DNA from: Candidatus Methylospira mobilis | GTDB lineage: Bacteria > Pseudomonadota > Gammaproteobacteria > Methylococcales > Methylococcaceae | Assembly (NCBI RefSeq): GCF_009498235.1 | Contig: NZ_CP044205.1 | Location: 3,721,389 to 3,785,388 of the forward strand | Reading direction: 5' to 3' | Length of the DNA stretch: 64,000 nt | Notes under the pieces: model-generated | Seen by the model: only the letters and a program-made list of their open reading frames with translations | Told to the model about the DNA's origin: nothing | The model's database searches: none | Shown: positions 19,225 to 28,128 of the stretch, piece by piece | Layout: each line of letters begins with the position of its first letter | Numbering within the stretch: position 1 is the first letter of the stretch | Translations under genes and position numbers: made by a program

Positions 19225-21090
19225 TCAAAACTCCTGCCAATCGTTTACACCGTCAGCAGAGGCCACCGTCGCGGTCTTATGCCTCGCGGTCGTTGTTGCG
19301 GATTTCTGCGGGTCTGTGTGCGCAGTGGCGGACGACCGACGGATAGCGATGTTATGTTGCCCGCCGGCTTCGTTGGCGAGTTTGAAACGGGCAACTATTT
19401 TCGCCATATTAACAGCTTGATCTTCAAGGGATTCGGCAGCCGCTGCCGCTTCTTCCACCAGCGCGGCATTCTGCTGGGTCACTTCGTCCATCTGTGTGAT
19501 AGCTTGGTTTACTTGAGCGATGCCCGAGCTCTGTTCCACGGAAGCGGCGGAGATTTCCGACATAATGTCGGTCACCCGTTTGATGCTTATGACGATTGCC
19601 TCCATGGTTTCTCCAGCCTGCGCCACCAGCTTGGTGCCGTTATCGACCTTCGCCACCGAATTGTCGATTAACGCCTTGATCTCCTTGGCGGCCGCAGCAG
19701 CGCGCTGGGCGAGATTGCGCACTTCCGCCGCCACCACCGCAAAGCCTCGCCCCTGCTCTCCGGCTCGAGCTGCTTCTACCGCTGCATTCAAGGCCAGGAT
19801 ATTGGTTTGAAAAGCGATACCATCGATCACAGAAATAATGTCCACGATCTTGCGCGAGGATTCGTTGATCGAATTCATGGTGTCGACTACATTACCGACT
19901 ACTGTGCGCCCCTTGGTGGCAATATCGCTTGCACTACCAGCGAGCAGATTGGCCTGCTTGGCGTGCTCAGTGTTTTGTTGTACTGTGGAGGTGAGCTCAT
20001 CCATGCTGGCCGCGGTCTGTTCCAAAGAGCTGGCTTGTTCCTCGGTACGCTGCGAAAGATCTTGATTCCCTGCCGCTATTTCCGTAGTGGCGCTAGCAAT
20101 GGAATCACTGCTTTCCTTGATGAGGGTAATGACATCAAACATGTTTCCGACCAACGCATTGACGCTGGAGCAGAGCTGTTCAATCACGCCTGTTTTACCT
20201 TCCATGGGAATATTTCGAGTAAGATTTCCGTCCATGGCGGCTCCGACAACCTCCTTAGTCTGTTCTACAGCCAATTTCATCGCTTGAGCGGTTTTGACCT
20301 GTTCGGTGATGTCGGTAGCATATTTAACGACCTTGAACGGTTTTCCGTTCATGTCCATGATCGGGTTATAGGAGGCTTGAATCCAAACTTCCTTTCCTCC
20401 CTTGCCGATGCGCTTATACTGGCTTGCGTCATATTCTCCACGCCCCAGTTTTTCCCAAAACTGGCGATATTCCAGACTCTCGCTATAATCCGGATCTACG
20501 AAAATACGGTGATGCAGTCCCTTCACTTCATCCAGCCTGTAGCCGAGGGGATTGAGGAAGTTTTCATTGGCATAAAGAATCTTGCCATCCAGCGAAAACT
20601 CGATGACTCCCATAGCCTTACTGATAGCAGCCAATTGTCCTTTAAAATCGGCGTTGAGCTGTTGCTGTTCGGTAATATCGGTGGCATATTTAACGATTTT
20701 GAAAGGTTTGCCGTTTATATCGGCGATCGGGTTATAGGACGCTTGAAGCCAAACCTCCATCCCTCCCTTGCCGATACGTTTGTACTGCCCCGCATCGTAT
20801 TCACCGCGCCCAAGCTTCTCCCAGAATCGGCGATATTCCTGACTCTCGCGATAATCCGGATCCACGAATATACGGTGATGCCGGCCTTTAATTTCATCGA
20901 GCGTATAACCGCCGAGCGTATTCAGAAAGTTCTGGTTTGCATTGATAACCGTACCGTCCAGAGAAAATTCTATTACAGCCATCACTTTATTGATCGCGGC
21001 GACTTGCCCCGTCATATCTTGCATTAAGGTCTGTTCTGCAGCTTTCCGAGAAGCATCCCTTTCGCCAAAAATAGATCGTAGAACTCCCAT
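19225..21090 (-). CDS. soluble methyl-accepting chemotaxis protein with two near-identical PAS domains
   Basis: A 621-residue protein without TM helices, so a cytoplasmic or soluble receptor. PAS 1 (about 30-145) and PAS 2 (about 150-270) are near copies of each other, sharing [22 protein letters not shown] and QYKRIGKGG; they resemble Aer-type PAS domains. A HAMP-like linker leads to the signalling hairpin, whose tip is [30 protein letters not shown] in two parts. The C-terminus is a flexible tail ending DWQEF, which fits the x-aromatic-x-x-aromatic pentapeptide that tethers CheR and CheB. AAAGGAAAG precedes the ATG. The cheW gene just upstream on the same strand is its likely adaptor. The ligand or cofactor cannot be told from sequence alone. 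Confidence 0.95.
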   Translation of the reverse strand: MGVLRSIFGERDASRKAAEQTLMQDMTGQVAAINKVMAVIEFSLDGTVINANQNFLNTLGGYTLDEIKGRHHRIFVDPDYRESQEYRRFWEKLGRGEYDAGQYKRIGKGGMEVWLQASYNPIADINGKPFKIVKYATDITEQQQLNADFKGQLAAISKAMGVIEFSLDGKILYANENFLNPLGYRLDEVKGLHHRIFVDPDYSESLEYRQFWEKLGRGEYDASQYKRIGKGGKEVWIQASYNPIMDMNGKPFKVVKYATDITEQVKTAQAMKLAVEQTKEVVGAAMDGNLTRNIPMEGKTGVIEQLCSSVNALVGNMFDVITLIKESSDSIASATTEIAAGNQDLSQRTEEQASSLEQTAASMDELTSTVQQNTEHAKQANLLAGSASDIATKGRTVVGNVVDTMNSINESSRKIVDIISVIDGIAFQTNILALNAAVEAARAGEQGRGFAVVAAEVRNLAQRAAAAAKEIKALIDNSVAKVDNGTKLVAQAGETMEAIVISIKRVTDIMSEISAASVEQSSGIAQVNQAITQMDEVTQQNAALVEEAAAAAESLEDQAVNMAKIVARFKLANEAGGQHNIAIRRSSATAHTDPQKSATTTARHKTATVASADGVNDWQEF

Positions 21091-21171
21091 TTACTTTCCT
21101 TTCATTACTATTGCAAAACAATCAAAAAACCTAAAAATTAAATATGACTGCTCAAGACTTATCCTTGGTCG

Positions 21172-21645
21172 TCAGTTGACCAGCTCCATATCGCGACTCA
21201 TGACAAGTTCTTCGAGATCGACAAGGATAAGTATACGATCCTCGACTATCCCAACGCCAGTAACGTAATTAGTATCAATGCTGGAATCGAACTCTGGAGC
21301 GGGTTTGATCTGAGTGGCGCCGAGGGCAATCACATCGGAAACTCCGTCTACCGCTATGCCGACAATCCGGCCGGCCACGCCGATAATGATCACCACAGTG
21401 AGGTCATTGTACTCTACCTTAGCAAGATTGAATTTGATACGCATATCGATAATTGGCACGATAAGGCCGCGCAGCCTAACAATACCTTTAATGAACTCCG
21501 GCGTATCGACCAACCTGGTTACGGCGTCGTAGCCGCGTATTTCCTGAACATTGAGGATAGGCATGCCATATTCTTCCCTACCAAGCGTGAAAGTCAGATA
21601 TTCGTTGGTGTGGGATGGTAATAAAGGTGATGATTCTTGGTTCAT
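21172..21645 (-). CDS. cheW: chemotaxis adaptor CheW
   Basis: About 157 residues with a single CheW domain: YLTFTLGREEYGMPILNVQEI at the start, then IVRLRGLIVPIIDMRIKF (conserved arginine-glycine hinge), GIAVDGVSDVIAL and a C-terminal ILILVDLEELV. CheW bridges chemoreceptors and CheA. I prefer the ATG at 21645, preceded by AAGAG, over an upstream TTG. It is followed after 81 bases by the double-PAS receptor gene on the same strand, forming a receptor-adaptor pair with no kinase next to it. Confidence 0.95.
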   Translation of the reverse strand: MNQESSPLLPSHTNEYLTFTLGREEYGMPILNVQEIRGYDAVTRLVDTPEFIKGIVRLRGLIVPIIDMRIKFNLAKVEYNDLTVVIIIGVAGRIVGIAVDGVSDVIALGATQIKPAPEFDSSIDTNYVTGVGIVEDRILILVDLEELVMSRDMELVN

Positions 21646-21958
21646 AGCTGATAACTCTTTTTTCAAGGCCTGCGTCTTATGAAAAAGCGCTCTGCGCCAT
21701 AGTCAACCTGGTTCGTTAGCGATGCGCGAGGAGGCGCGTATTTCCACGCGGCACTGTCTTATAACTGTCATATTTTCGTTGACGCCATTCTAACGCTGAA
21801 ATTGATAAAATTCGCGAAGCCTCTGCAAAATGTAATACTTTGTAAGATTGAACAGCCTGGGGCGCCGCGATTTAATCAAAAACGCAGATCAAATAAACGC
21901 ATAATCAAATAGTTACCATTCTTTTTTTGTGGCAAAAAACGGACAACCGGTTCACTAG

Positions 21959-22290
21959 ATGAAACAAGTGTCCTTTGCTGCGTTGGCTAAAATGAACAAG
22001 AAGCGCAAAATCGAGCACGAACGTTTTCTGGATGAAATGAAAGCGGTCGTGCCTTGGCCAATTCTGACTGTCCTGATTGAACCCCACTATCCCAAGGCAG
22101 ACAAAGGACGCCACCCACGGGACCTGGAAACAATGCTGCGCATCTATTTCATGCAGCGGTGGTTTGCACTCTCCGATCCAGGCATGGAGGATGCGTTCTA
22201 CGATGTGCCTTACATGCGAGCTTTTGTCCGGATGGACTTGCTTGATGAATCAATGCCGGATGAAACAACGATTCTAAACTTCCGTATGAC
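21959..22290 (+). pseudogene. IS5-type transposase remnant (N-terminal part only)
   Basis: The frame begins MKQVSFAALAKMNKKRK and runs through DLETMLRIYFMQRWFALSD and DEDD-free DUF772-type sequence to MPDETTILNFR, the normal N-terminal third of an IS5-family transposase. Similarity stops abruptly at about 22290, where the next conserved block of the family should begin. The catalytic DDE residues are absent. The frame continues by chance to 22468. A 3'-deleted, inactive copy. Confidence 0.8.
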
Positions 22291-22376
22291 TCTTTTGCGC
22301 TCTTGGGGCTCATATCGCGGTTGCCGCGCAAACCTGCCGCCTGACGGCCGGACGGGGGCGGCGGCAGTTGTGACGA

Positions 22377-22604
22377 TTAGCGCCAAGCGCCAAATAACCT
22401 GGCTGATCGCATTACCAAACGAAGAAGTCCCTGCACAGCAATCAACCCAACGGCAAAACCGCCGATGAACAAAATCGACTGATATTGCTCATTCAATTCA
22501 GATAGATAACGGCCTAAAAAATAACCTGCGATGACCGCGATTCCGACCTTGGCGCGTCTGATGAATTCAGGCAGATGATGATTAACGGATATTTTGTTTT
22601 GCAT
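22377..22604 (-). CDS. small hypothetical membrane protein
   Basis: A 75-residue protein with two probable TM helices (about 20-37 and 43-62: VGIAVIAGYFLGRYL and ILFIGGFAVGLIAVQGLL). GAGAGAA stands eight bases before the ATG, which supports expression. I do not recognise the family. It lies convergently against the IS5 remnant, whose chance extension overlaps it, and upstream of the pilin-like genes on the other strand. Confidence 0.5.
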   Translation of the reverse strand: MQNKISVNHHLPEFIRRAKVGIAVIAGYFLGRYLSELNEQYQSILFIGGFAVGLIAVQGLLRLVMRSARLFGAWR

Positions 22605-22805
22605 TGCGGTTTTCTCTCACACGCTCCAAACGTCTATCGGCATATAGTCGCACGATAGCTTTCGATGCCGGATTTTATCACCATACGCAGTCTTGGGGTC
22701 ATGGTTGAACCTGAGTGCCGGCAACAAGCTATTGAAAAAACATTCCTTCGCGGCTTACCATAACTACTGCCGTTTGAGTCCAATATGATATGAAACACGC
22801 CTGTA

Positions 22806-23408
22806 ATGATTCGGCACACACAGAAAACACCGGCTTATGCATGTGGATTTACCCTGATCGAGCTGCTGGCGACGCTGGCCGTTATGGGTATCGTATTGAG
22901 TATAGGCATACCCTCTTATCATGAACTGATACGCAGCAACCGGCTGACCACGCAGATCAACGAATTCTCCTCATCGCTGAATCTGGCGCGCAGCGAAGCG
23001 ATACGCCGCGGTATCCGGGTCACAGTTAGAAAACACGGAGACGAATGGGAGTCCGGCTGGCAAATTTTCACGGACTTATCCAACAACGGCCTTTTCGACG
23101 AGTCGTCGGGAGACGAACTGCTCAGACAGCACGACGCTTTGGCAGGCGGCTATACGCTGCGCGGCAACCATAATTTCGTTAACTTCGTTTCGTTTCTCCC
23201 CGACGGCAGCTCCAACAACATGGGCGCGTTCGCGCTGTGTGACAATAGCGACGACTCATACATACCGCACCCCGGCGCTTCGAAACTGATTATCATCAAC
23301 AATATCGGCCGCACACGCATCGGAGCCGACAGCAACGGCAACGGTATCCCGGAAAAAGAAACGAGCAACGGCAACGCGACGGATATCAGCTCATGCGCTT
23401 CGCCATGA
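22806..23408 (+). CDS. fimT: type IV pilin-like protein FimT/FimU (GspH family)
   Basis: A 200-residue prepilin. Cleavage by the prepilin peptidase is expected at G-FTLIELLATLAVMGIVL, with Glu at +5, after a 14-residue basic leader. The GspH/FimT domain follows with LNLARSEAIRRGIRVTV, then DGSSNNMGAFALC. Members are minor pilins that prime type IV pilus assembly. It overlaps pilV by 16 bases. The other genes of a full minor-pilin operon (pilW, pilX, pilY1, pilE) are not here: a convergent antiporter gene follows pilV. Confidence 0.88.
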   Translation: MIRHTQKTPAYACGFTLIELLATLAVMGIVLSIGIPSYHELIRSNRLTTQINEFSSSLNLARSEAIRRGIRVTVRKHGDEWESGWQIFTDLSNNGLFDESSGDELLRQHDALAGGYTLRGNHNFVNFVSFLPDGSSNNMGAFALCDNSDDSYIPHPGASKLIIINNIGRTRIGADSNGNGIPEKETSNGNATDISSCASP

Positions 23409-23860
23409 AACCGGCTGCGGGATTTACCCTGCTGGAAGTCCTGGTGACCTTACTGATTCTGTCTATCGGCCTGCTGGGACTGGCAGGACTGCAGATAACG
23501 GGATTGCGCAGCAGTCAGAACAGTTACTATCGACTGCAAGCGACATTGCTGGCGCAGGATTTATCGGAACGCATGCGCGCCAATAAGGCAGGCGTCAGCC
23601 TGGGTGCTTATGATGCCGCACCGGATGGCGCGAGCGCTGCCGATTGTACGAGCGCGGTTTGCTCGCCGGAGCAGATGGCGGCTTACGATCTGGCGCAGTG
23701 GCGGGCCGACATCGCCAAACAGTTGACGGCAGGCAGCGGAGAAATTTGCCGAGGCGCGCCCTCCTGCGGCACAGGCCCTGCTTTTACCGTCACTATCCGC
23801 TGGTACGAAAAACGCGCAGGCGCGCAACCCAGGGAGTTTACAACCAGCTTTCAGCCTTAA
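23393..23860 (+). CDS. pilV: type IV pilus minor pilin PilV
   Basis: A 155-residue prepilin-like protein with the cleavage site G-FTLLEVLVTLLILSIGLLG and the PilV-typical continuation GLAGLQITGLRSSQNSYYR followed by LAQDLSERMRANKAG. Four cysteines in the C-terminal half suggest disulfides. The chosen ATG (23393) overlaps the end of fimT; the ATG at 23405 would give a shorter leader that is equally acceptable. PilV helps initiate pilus assembly in the inner membrane. It ends nine bases from the convergent NhaD-like gene. Confidence 0.9.
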   Translation: MRFAMKPAAGFTLLEVLVTLLILSIGLLGLAGLQITGLRSSQNSYYRLQATLLAQDLSERMRANKAGVSLGAYDAAPDGASAADCTSAVCSPEQMAAYDLAQWRADIAKQLTAGSGEICRGAPSCGTGPAFTVTIRWYEKRAGAQPREFTTSFQP

Positions 23861-23868
23861 GGCCGGCC

Positions 23869-25314
23869 TCAAAAAAACCGTGCGTTGATCAGAAAGTGCA
23901 CGCCGATGCTGGCGAAATACCCCAGCAGAATCACAGGAAACCATTTCATGTGGCCGCTGAAAGTATAAAATCCTTTGCTTTGCCCCAATAAACCGATGCC
24001 GGGCGCGGAACCGATCGCCAGCAGGCTGCCTCCGACGCCCAGCGTCAGCGTAATCAGCAGCCATTGTCCTTGCGGAAGGTCCGGGTGCATGCTCAGTACC
24101 GCAAACATCAAAGTACCGTTGTCCACGAACGCGGAAGACAGGCCAATCAGAATATTGGCCGTGGTCGGACTATGCTGTCCGTACAGCAGGTGCGACACCG
24201 TGTCCAGATAACCGATGAAACCCAGCCCGCCGATACCGACCATCGCGCCGTAAAAAAACAGCAGGGTGTCCCACTCCAGACGTCCGACCTTTTCGAAAAT
24301 ATTGTAGCGGTTGCTGCTGCCGATGATTTCTTCGGCGACATCCGGCACCCCGGTGCAATCGAGTAAAACCACCTGATCGCGCTCCGAGGTTTTTTGCAGA
24401 AAGAACGTAAAAAACTGCAGCAGCGACAGCCCCGCCATCATGCCGGCGGCGGCGGGCATATGAAAGTAGGTATCGGAAAGGACGGCCAGTCCAACCGTGG
24501 TTGCAAATAAAAAAATGACGCGCTTGGCCCCGCGCTGCATGTTCACATGCAAGGATTCAAAATCGGGTTTGTCTTTCGGCACCGCGAAATGCATGATGCA
24601 GGCAGGTATCAGAAAGTTGACTACGCAGGGAATAAACAGGTTAAAAAAGTCTCCAAACCCCAGCATGCCGCGCTGCCAGACAAACAGCGTTGAAATGCCG
24701 CCCAGCGGGCTGAACGAACCGCCGGCATTGGTCGCAATCACTATGTTGATACAGGCCAGCGATACGAACTTCGGACTTTTCTTGCCGACCGCCATCACCA
24801 CGGCGCCCATCAGCAGCCCCATGGTCAAGCCGTTCAGCGCGCTGGACAGAAAAAACACCAGTACGCCCGTGATCCAGAACATCCTGCGGTAGCTGAAGTG
24901 CTTGCCGACCAGCCAGATGCGCAAGGCGTTGAATACTTTCATGTCTTCCATCGCATTCAGGTAAGTCATCGACACCATGATGAACAGGAACAGCTGGATA
25001 TAAGCCAGCAGGTTGCCGGTAAAGGCATTGACCGCAACTTCGGTAGCTCCATGCCCGCGGTAAACATAAACAATGGCGAACCAGATCAGCGACGAAGCCA
25101 GCAGCATCGGTTTCGATTTGCGTAACTCGGTAGACTCTTCGAACATGGCCGCCACATACGCGATGATGATGGCCGCCAGGGAAAAATAACCGACCCAGTG
25201 GTGAGTCAGATCGATTTGCAGATTATTGGCCGCTGTCGCGCCGTCTCCGGCAAAAGCCGGCAAGGGGGCAAGCAAAGCGGACCCGGCAAACAGCTTATGT
25301 GCTTCCTTACGCAT
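23869..25314 (-). CDS. nhaD: NhaD-family sodium/proton antiporter homologue with altered ion-site residues
   Basis: A 481-residue inner-membrane protein with an N-terminal signal-like segment and about 12 hydrophobic helices. Family landmarks are clear: LFIMVSMTYLNAMEDMKVFNALR, NAGGSFSPLGGISTLFVWQRG and SSAFVDNGTLMFAVLSM. NhaD exchanges sodium or lithium for protons. Against the Vibrio NhaD pattern as I recall it, the conserved Glu of the AELF motif is Gln107, the Asp of ADNLT is Asn161, and the Asp-x-Thr of GDITT is Gly206-x-Ser208; only the VDN aspartate remains. It may not be an ordinary Na+/H+ antiporter. Convergent with pilV. Confidence 0.88.
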   Translation of the reverse strand: MRKEAHKLFAGSALLAPLPAFAGDGATAANNLQIDLTHHWVGYFSLAAIIIAYVAAMFEESTELRKSKPMLLASSLIWFAIVYVYRGHGATEVAVNAFTGNLLAYIQLFLFIMVSMTYLNAMEDMKVFNALRIWLVGKHFSYRRMFWITGVLVFFLSSALNGLTMGLLMGAVVMAVGKKSPKFVSLACINIVIATNAGGSFSPLGGISTLFVWQRGMLGFGDFFNLFIPCVVNFLIPACIMHFAVPKDKPDFESLHVNMQRGAKRVIFLFATTVGLAVLSDTYFHMPAAAGMMAGLSLLQFFTFFLQKTSERDQVVLLDCTGVPDVAEEIIGSSNRYNIFEKVGRLEWDTLLFFYGAMVGIGGLGFIGYLDTVSHLLYGQHSPTTANILIGLSSAFVDNGTLMFAVLSMHPDLPQGQWLLITLTLGVGGSLLAIGSAPGIGLLGQSKGFYTFSGHMKWFPVILLGYFASIGVHFLINARFF

Positions 25315-26004
25315 GATGAAGGGTCAGTCAGTCGTCGAATTTAACCGCGGCCAGCCAGTACGGAAACTGTTCGCATGGGGCTGTGCGGGGTTTGTGGTGA
25401 TCAACTTTTCGGTTACGTTTCCAGTGCCGCTGTAAATCCGCCGCTCCGTCAACTCTAAAGGGGCAATTGCTGTCGTAGCGTGGAGGATATATACAAAAGT
25501 AACTATTCAGCTACCGTTGCCTATCTGTGTAGGAGCGGGCTTTAGCCCGCTCCTACACAACTTTTCTGCCGGAAGCTCTCGCAGATTCCGTTAGCCGAAC
25601 TCAGCACATGTTGAATAGTTACCGATGAAATATTTATATCGACTCAGTTATAAAAAGCAATCGTAAAATGTTATCACAAAGCGTTTCTTTTATCCGATTC
25701 CCCCAAAGAAAAACCGGGGCTTTTCGAAAATGCCGGGCAGCGCACAGGCAACCTGTGAGTACGCTGTGAAATAAAAGTCTATTTCAAGACTGGTGCCTAG
25801 CAACCACTCTTTTACTACATTATCAGGGCATATCAACCTTCCAACACCAACAAAGTTACATATACGCATACTATTCAATCAGATACCAACAATGGCCTGA
25901 CGATTGCATAAAAAGGCGTGCATAGCTTTTTTCTTTTCGGGATGCAGGGCTTCGGCTTCGCACTATTACCTGAATCGCGTTGTAAACTTACCGGGAGAGG
26001 CGCT
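25315..26004. other. intergenic region with repeat element, upstream of hyfB-like gene
   Basis: This 690-base gap between the antiporter gene and the hyf-like operon holds one palindromic repeat element (25499-25622, listed separately) and no convincing gene. The operon promoter should lie between about 25623 and 25990; I could not identify -35/-10 or -24/-12 boxes with confidence. Confidence 0.5.
25499..25622. repeat. palindromic MITE/REP-like element
   Basis: Outer inverted repeats GTAACTATTCA (25499-25509) and TGAATAGTTAC (25612-25622) are perfect over 11 bases. Inside is a perfect 15-bp hairpin, TGTGTAGGAGCGGGC at 25526-25540 with its complement at 25545-25559 around a TTTA loop. The hairpin core recurs at 52108-52167, and the outer motif AACTATTCAGCTACCG recurs near 33828, 51995 and 56622. 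Confidence 0.75.
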
Positions 26005-28128
26005 TTGGCTCTGTTTTTCGCCTATTTATCAGTACTTGCTGCACTACTTTCTGGCTTTGCGGCAATCGCCGCACGCTCCGGCGTGCGGCTGCCTGCGTCG
26101 ATAAGCGCAATTTTTCTGTTCGGCAATCCGGTGGTTTCCGGTTCGGACGAAAAGCTTGATGGTCAAATAAACAAGCAGGTTGCGCGTCGCTTGCGCAGCC
26201 TGGTTTTCATCCTTCTAGGCGTTTCCGGCGGGGCAGCTCTCAGTTCGGGGTTGACCGCTCTATTGGCCGGGAGCGCCGCGGTAGCCCAGCTGCCGTTCGG
26301 CCTGCCCTGGCTGCACTGGCACATCCGCATCGACGCGCTATCCGCTTTCTTCCTCGTCATTGTCGGCATCGGGGTCATAGCCGTCAGTCTATATGCTCCC
26401 GGTTATCTGCATGAAAGCCGTGACAGCGGCAGGTCTTTCGGCCGCCTGAGCGTCGCAACGGCGCTGTTTATCGCCGGAATGGAACTGCTGCTGCTGGCTG
26501 ACGATGCGTTTTTTTTCGTCATCGCCTGGGAGCTGATGTCGGTTTCCAGCTACTTTCTGGTTGCGCACCGGCATGAGCGCGCGGCTAACCGGCGCGCATC
26601 TTTTTTATATTTGCTAATGGCTCAAGTGGGAGCAAGCGCTATTATTTTGAGTTTCGGCGTCCTCGCCGGTTTTGGGCACGCGTTCACTTTCGACGCCATG
26701 CGCGCCGCCGATCTTTCGCCCCTGTGGGCTACGGCCGCTTTTGCGCTGGCGCTGATGGGCTTCGGCATGAAAGCGGGGCTGGTTCCTCTACACGTCTGGC
26801 TACCGGAAAGCTATCCGGTTGCGCCCTCTCATCTTGTAGGGCTGATGAGCGGGGTCATGTCCAAACTGGCGGTCTACGGACTGATACGCTTCAGCTACGA
26901 CCTGCTCGGTAATATCCATTGGGAGTGGGGCGTGGTTGTTCTGCTGCTGGGCACCGCTTCTGCGGCGATGGGGATACTTTACGCCATGCAGGAAAACCAG
27001 CTTAAACGCCTGCTGGCTTATTCATCCATAGAAAATATCGGCATAATTTTTATCGGACTGGGATTCTCCATGATCTATATCGGCAGCGGGCATCGCGGCA
27101 TGGCGGTGTTGGGGCTGATAGCCGCGCTTTATCACACCCTCAACCATTCATTGTTTAAACATCTTTTATTTCTTGCGGCCGGCTCGGTGCTGCATCAAAC
27201 CCGCCACCAGACCGATATGGAGTATCTGGGCGGATTAATCCGGCGCATGCCGAAAACCGCTTTTCTATTCCTGATCGGATGCATAGGCATATCAGCCCTG
27301 CCGCCGTTGAACGGTTTCGTTTCCGAGTGGCTGACCTTTCAGGCCGCCTTGCAGGCTCCCGCCATCGAAAACGGGATTCTCCGCAGCATGATACCGGTCG
27401 CATCGGCAATACTGGCTTTCAGCAGCGCACTGGCGTCGGCCTGTTTCGTCAAGGCGTTCGGCGTTACCTTTCTCGGACAGCCGCGCAGCCGCCACGCTCA
27501 CCACGCCAATGAAGTGACGCACCGGGGCATGCTTTCCGCTCCCGCGCTACTGGCCGCTTTGTGTTTGCTGTTCGGGTTGTTTCCCAACGTAGTGATACAT
27601 ATGCTGGGCAATGTCAGCGCGCTGTTGCTGGAACAGCCCATGCCTGAGGCAACCGCGCGCGGCTGGCTGTGGCTGACTCCCGGAACACAGGTGAAGTCAT
27701 CCTATTCCGCGCCGTTGATAGTCGGAGTTCTCGCAGCCGTCGGATGGATAAGCTATCGCTTATCCAACAGAAAAAACGCGCAAGTGCGCAGAGCCGCGCG
27801 CTGGGATTGCGGTTTCGGCGCGCTGACTCCGCGCATGCAATACACGTCCACTGCCTTCTCGCAGCCTATCCGGCGCATTTTCCTTCCCTTTCTCGACGCG
27901 AAGGAAAACGTCGAAACCAGCGTTGCCGAGCGCAACAAGCTGCAAGTCACCGAGGTGCGCCATCAACTGGATGTCGGCGATCACATCTGGCGGGCGATCT
28001 ATCTCCCGATTGCGCATTCGGTTGAAACGGCGGCAAAACAGATCAGTCATATCCAGGGCGGAAATATCCGCACCTATCTGGCCTATTCTTTCGTCACATT
28101 GGTGTTTCTTCTGGGAGTGGTGAGTTAA
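26005..28128 (+). CDS. hyfB: HyfB-like antiporter subunit of an Ehr-type complex
   Basis: About 707 residues from a TTG preceded by GGGAGAGG; a GTG at 25918 gives 736 residues but lacks a well-spaced site. NuoL/HyfB-type proton-pumping membrane subunit with about 14-16 TM helices. Key motifs are AWELMSVSSYFLV (conserved Glu), GFGMKAGLVPLHVWLPESYP (conserved Lys), LKRLLAYSSIENIG and YHTLNHSLFKHLLFLAAGS. The C-terminal stretch WDCGFGALTPRMQYTSTAFSQPI is typical of HyfB/HycC. First gene of the operon; its stop shares a base with the next ATG. It should couple the membrane-bound redox module to ion movement. Confidence 0.92.
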   Translation: MALFFAYLSVLAALLSGFAAIAARSGVRLPASISAIFLFGNPVVSGSDEKLDGQINKQVARRLRSLVFILLGVSGGAALSSGLTALLAGSAAVAQLPFGLPWLHWHIRIDALSAFFLVIVGIGVIAVSLYAPGYLHESRDSGRSFGRLSVATALFIAGMELLLLADDAFFFVIAWELMSVSSYFLVAHRHERAANRRASFLYLLMAQVGASAIILSFGVLAGFGHAFTFDAMRAADLSPLWATAAFALALMGFGMKAGLVPLHVWLPESYPVAPSHLVGLMSGVMSKLAVYGLIRFSYDLLGNIHWEWGVVVLLLGTASAAMGILYAMQENQLKRLLAYSSIENIGIIFIGLGFSMIYIGSGHRGMAVLGLIAALYHTLNHSLFKHLLFLAAGSVLHQTRHQTDMEYLGGLIRRMPKTAFLFLIGCIGISALPPLNGFVSEWLTFQAALQAPAIENGILRSMIPVASAILAFSSALASACFVKAFGVTFLGQPRSRHAHHANEVTHRGMLSAPALLAALCLLFGLFPNVVIHMLGNVSALLLEQPMPEATARGWLWLTPGTQVKSSYSAPLIVGVLAAVGWISYRLSNRKNAQVRRAARWDCGFGALTPRMQYTSTAFSQPIRRIFLPFLDAKENVETSVAERNKLQVTEVRHQLDVGDHIWRAIYLPIAHSVETAAKQISHIQGGNIRTYLAYSFVTLVFLLGVVS

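Noticed and set aside
19807-21027. 406-codon open frame antisense to the double-PAS chemoreceptor
   Set aside because: The chemoreceptor is complete and has a good ribosome-binding site; the antisense product is composition-driven.
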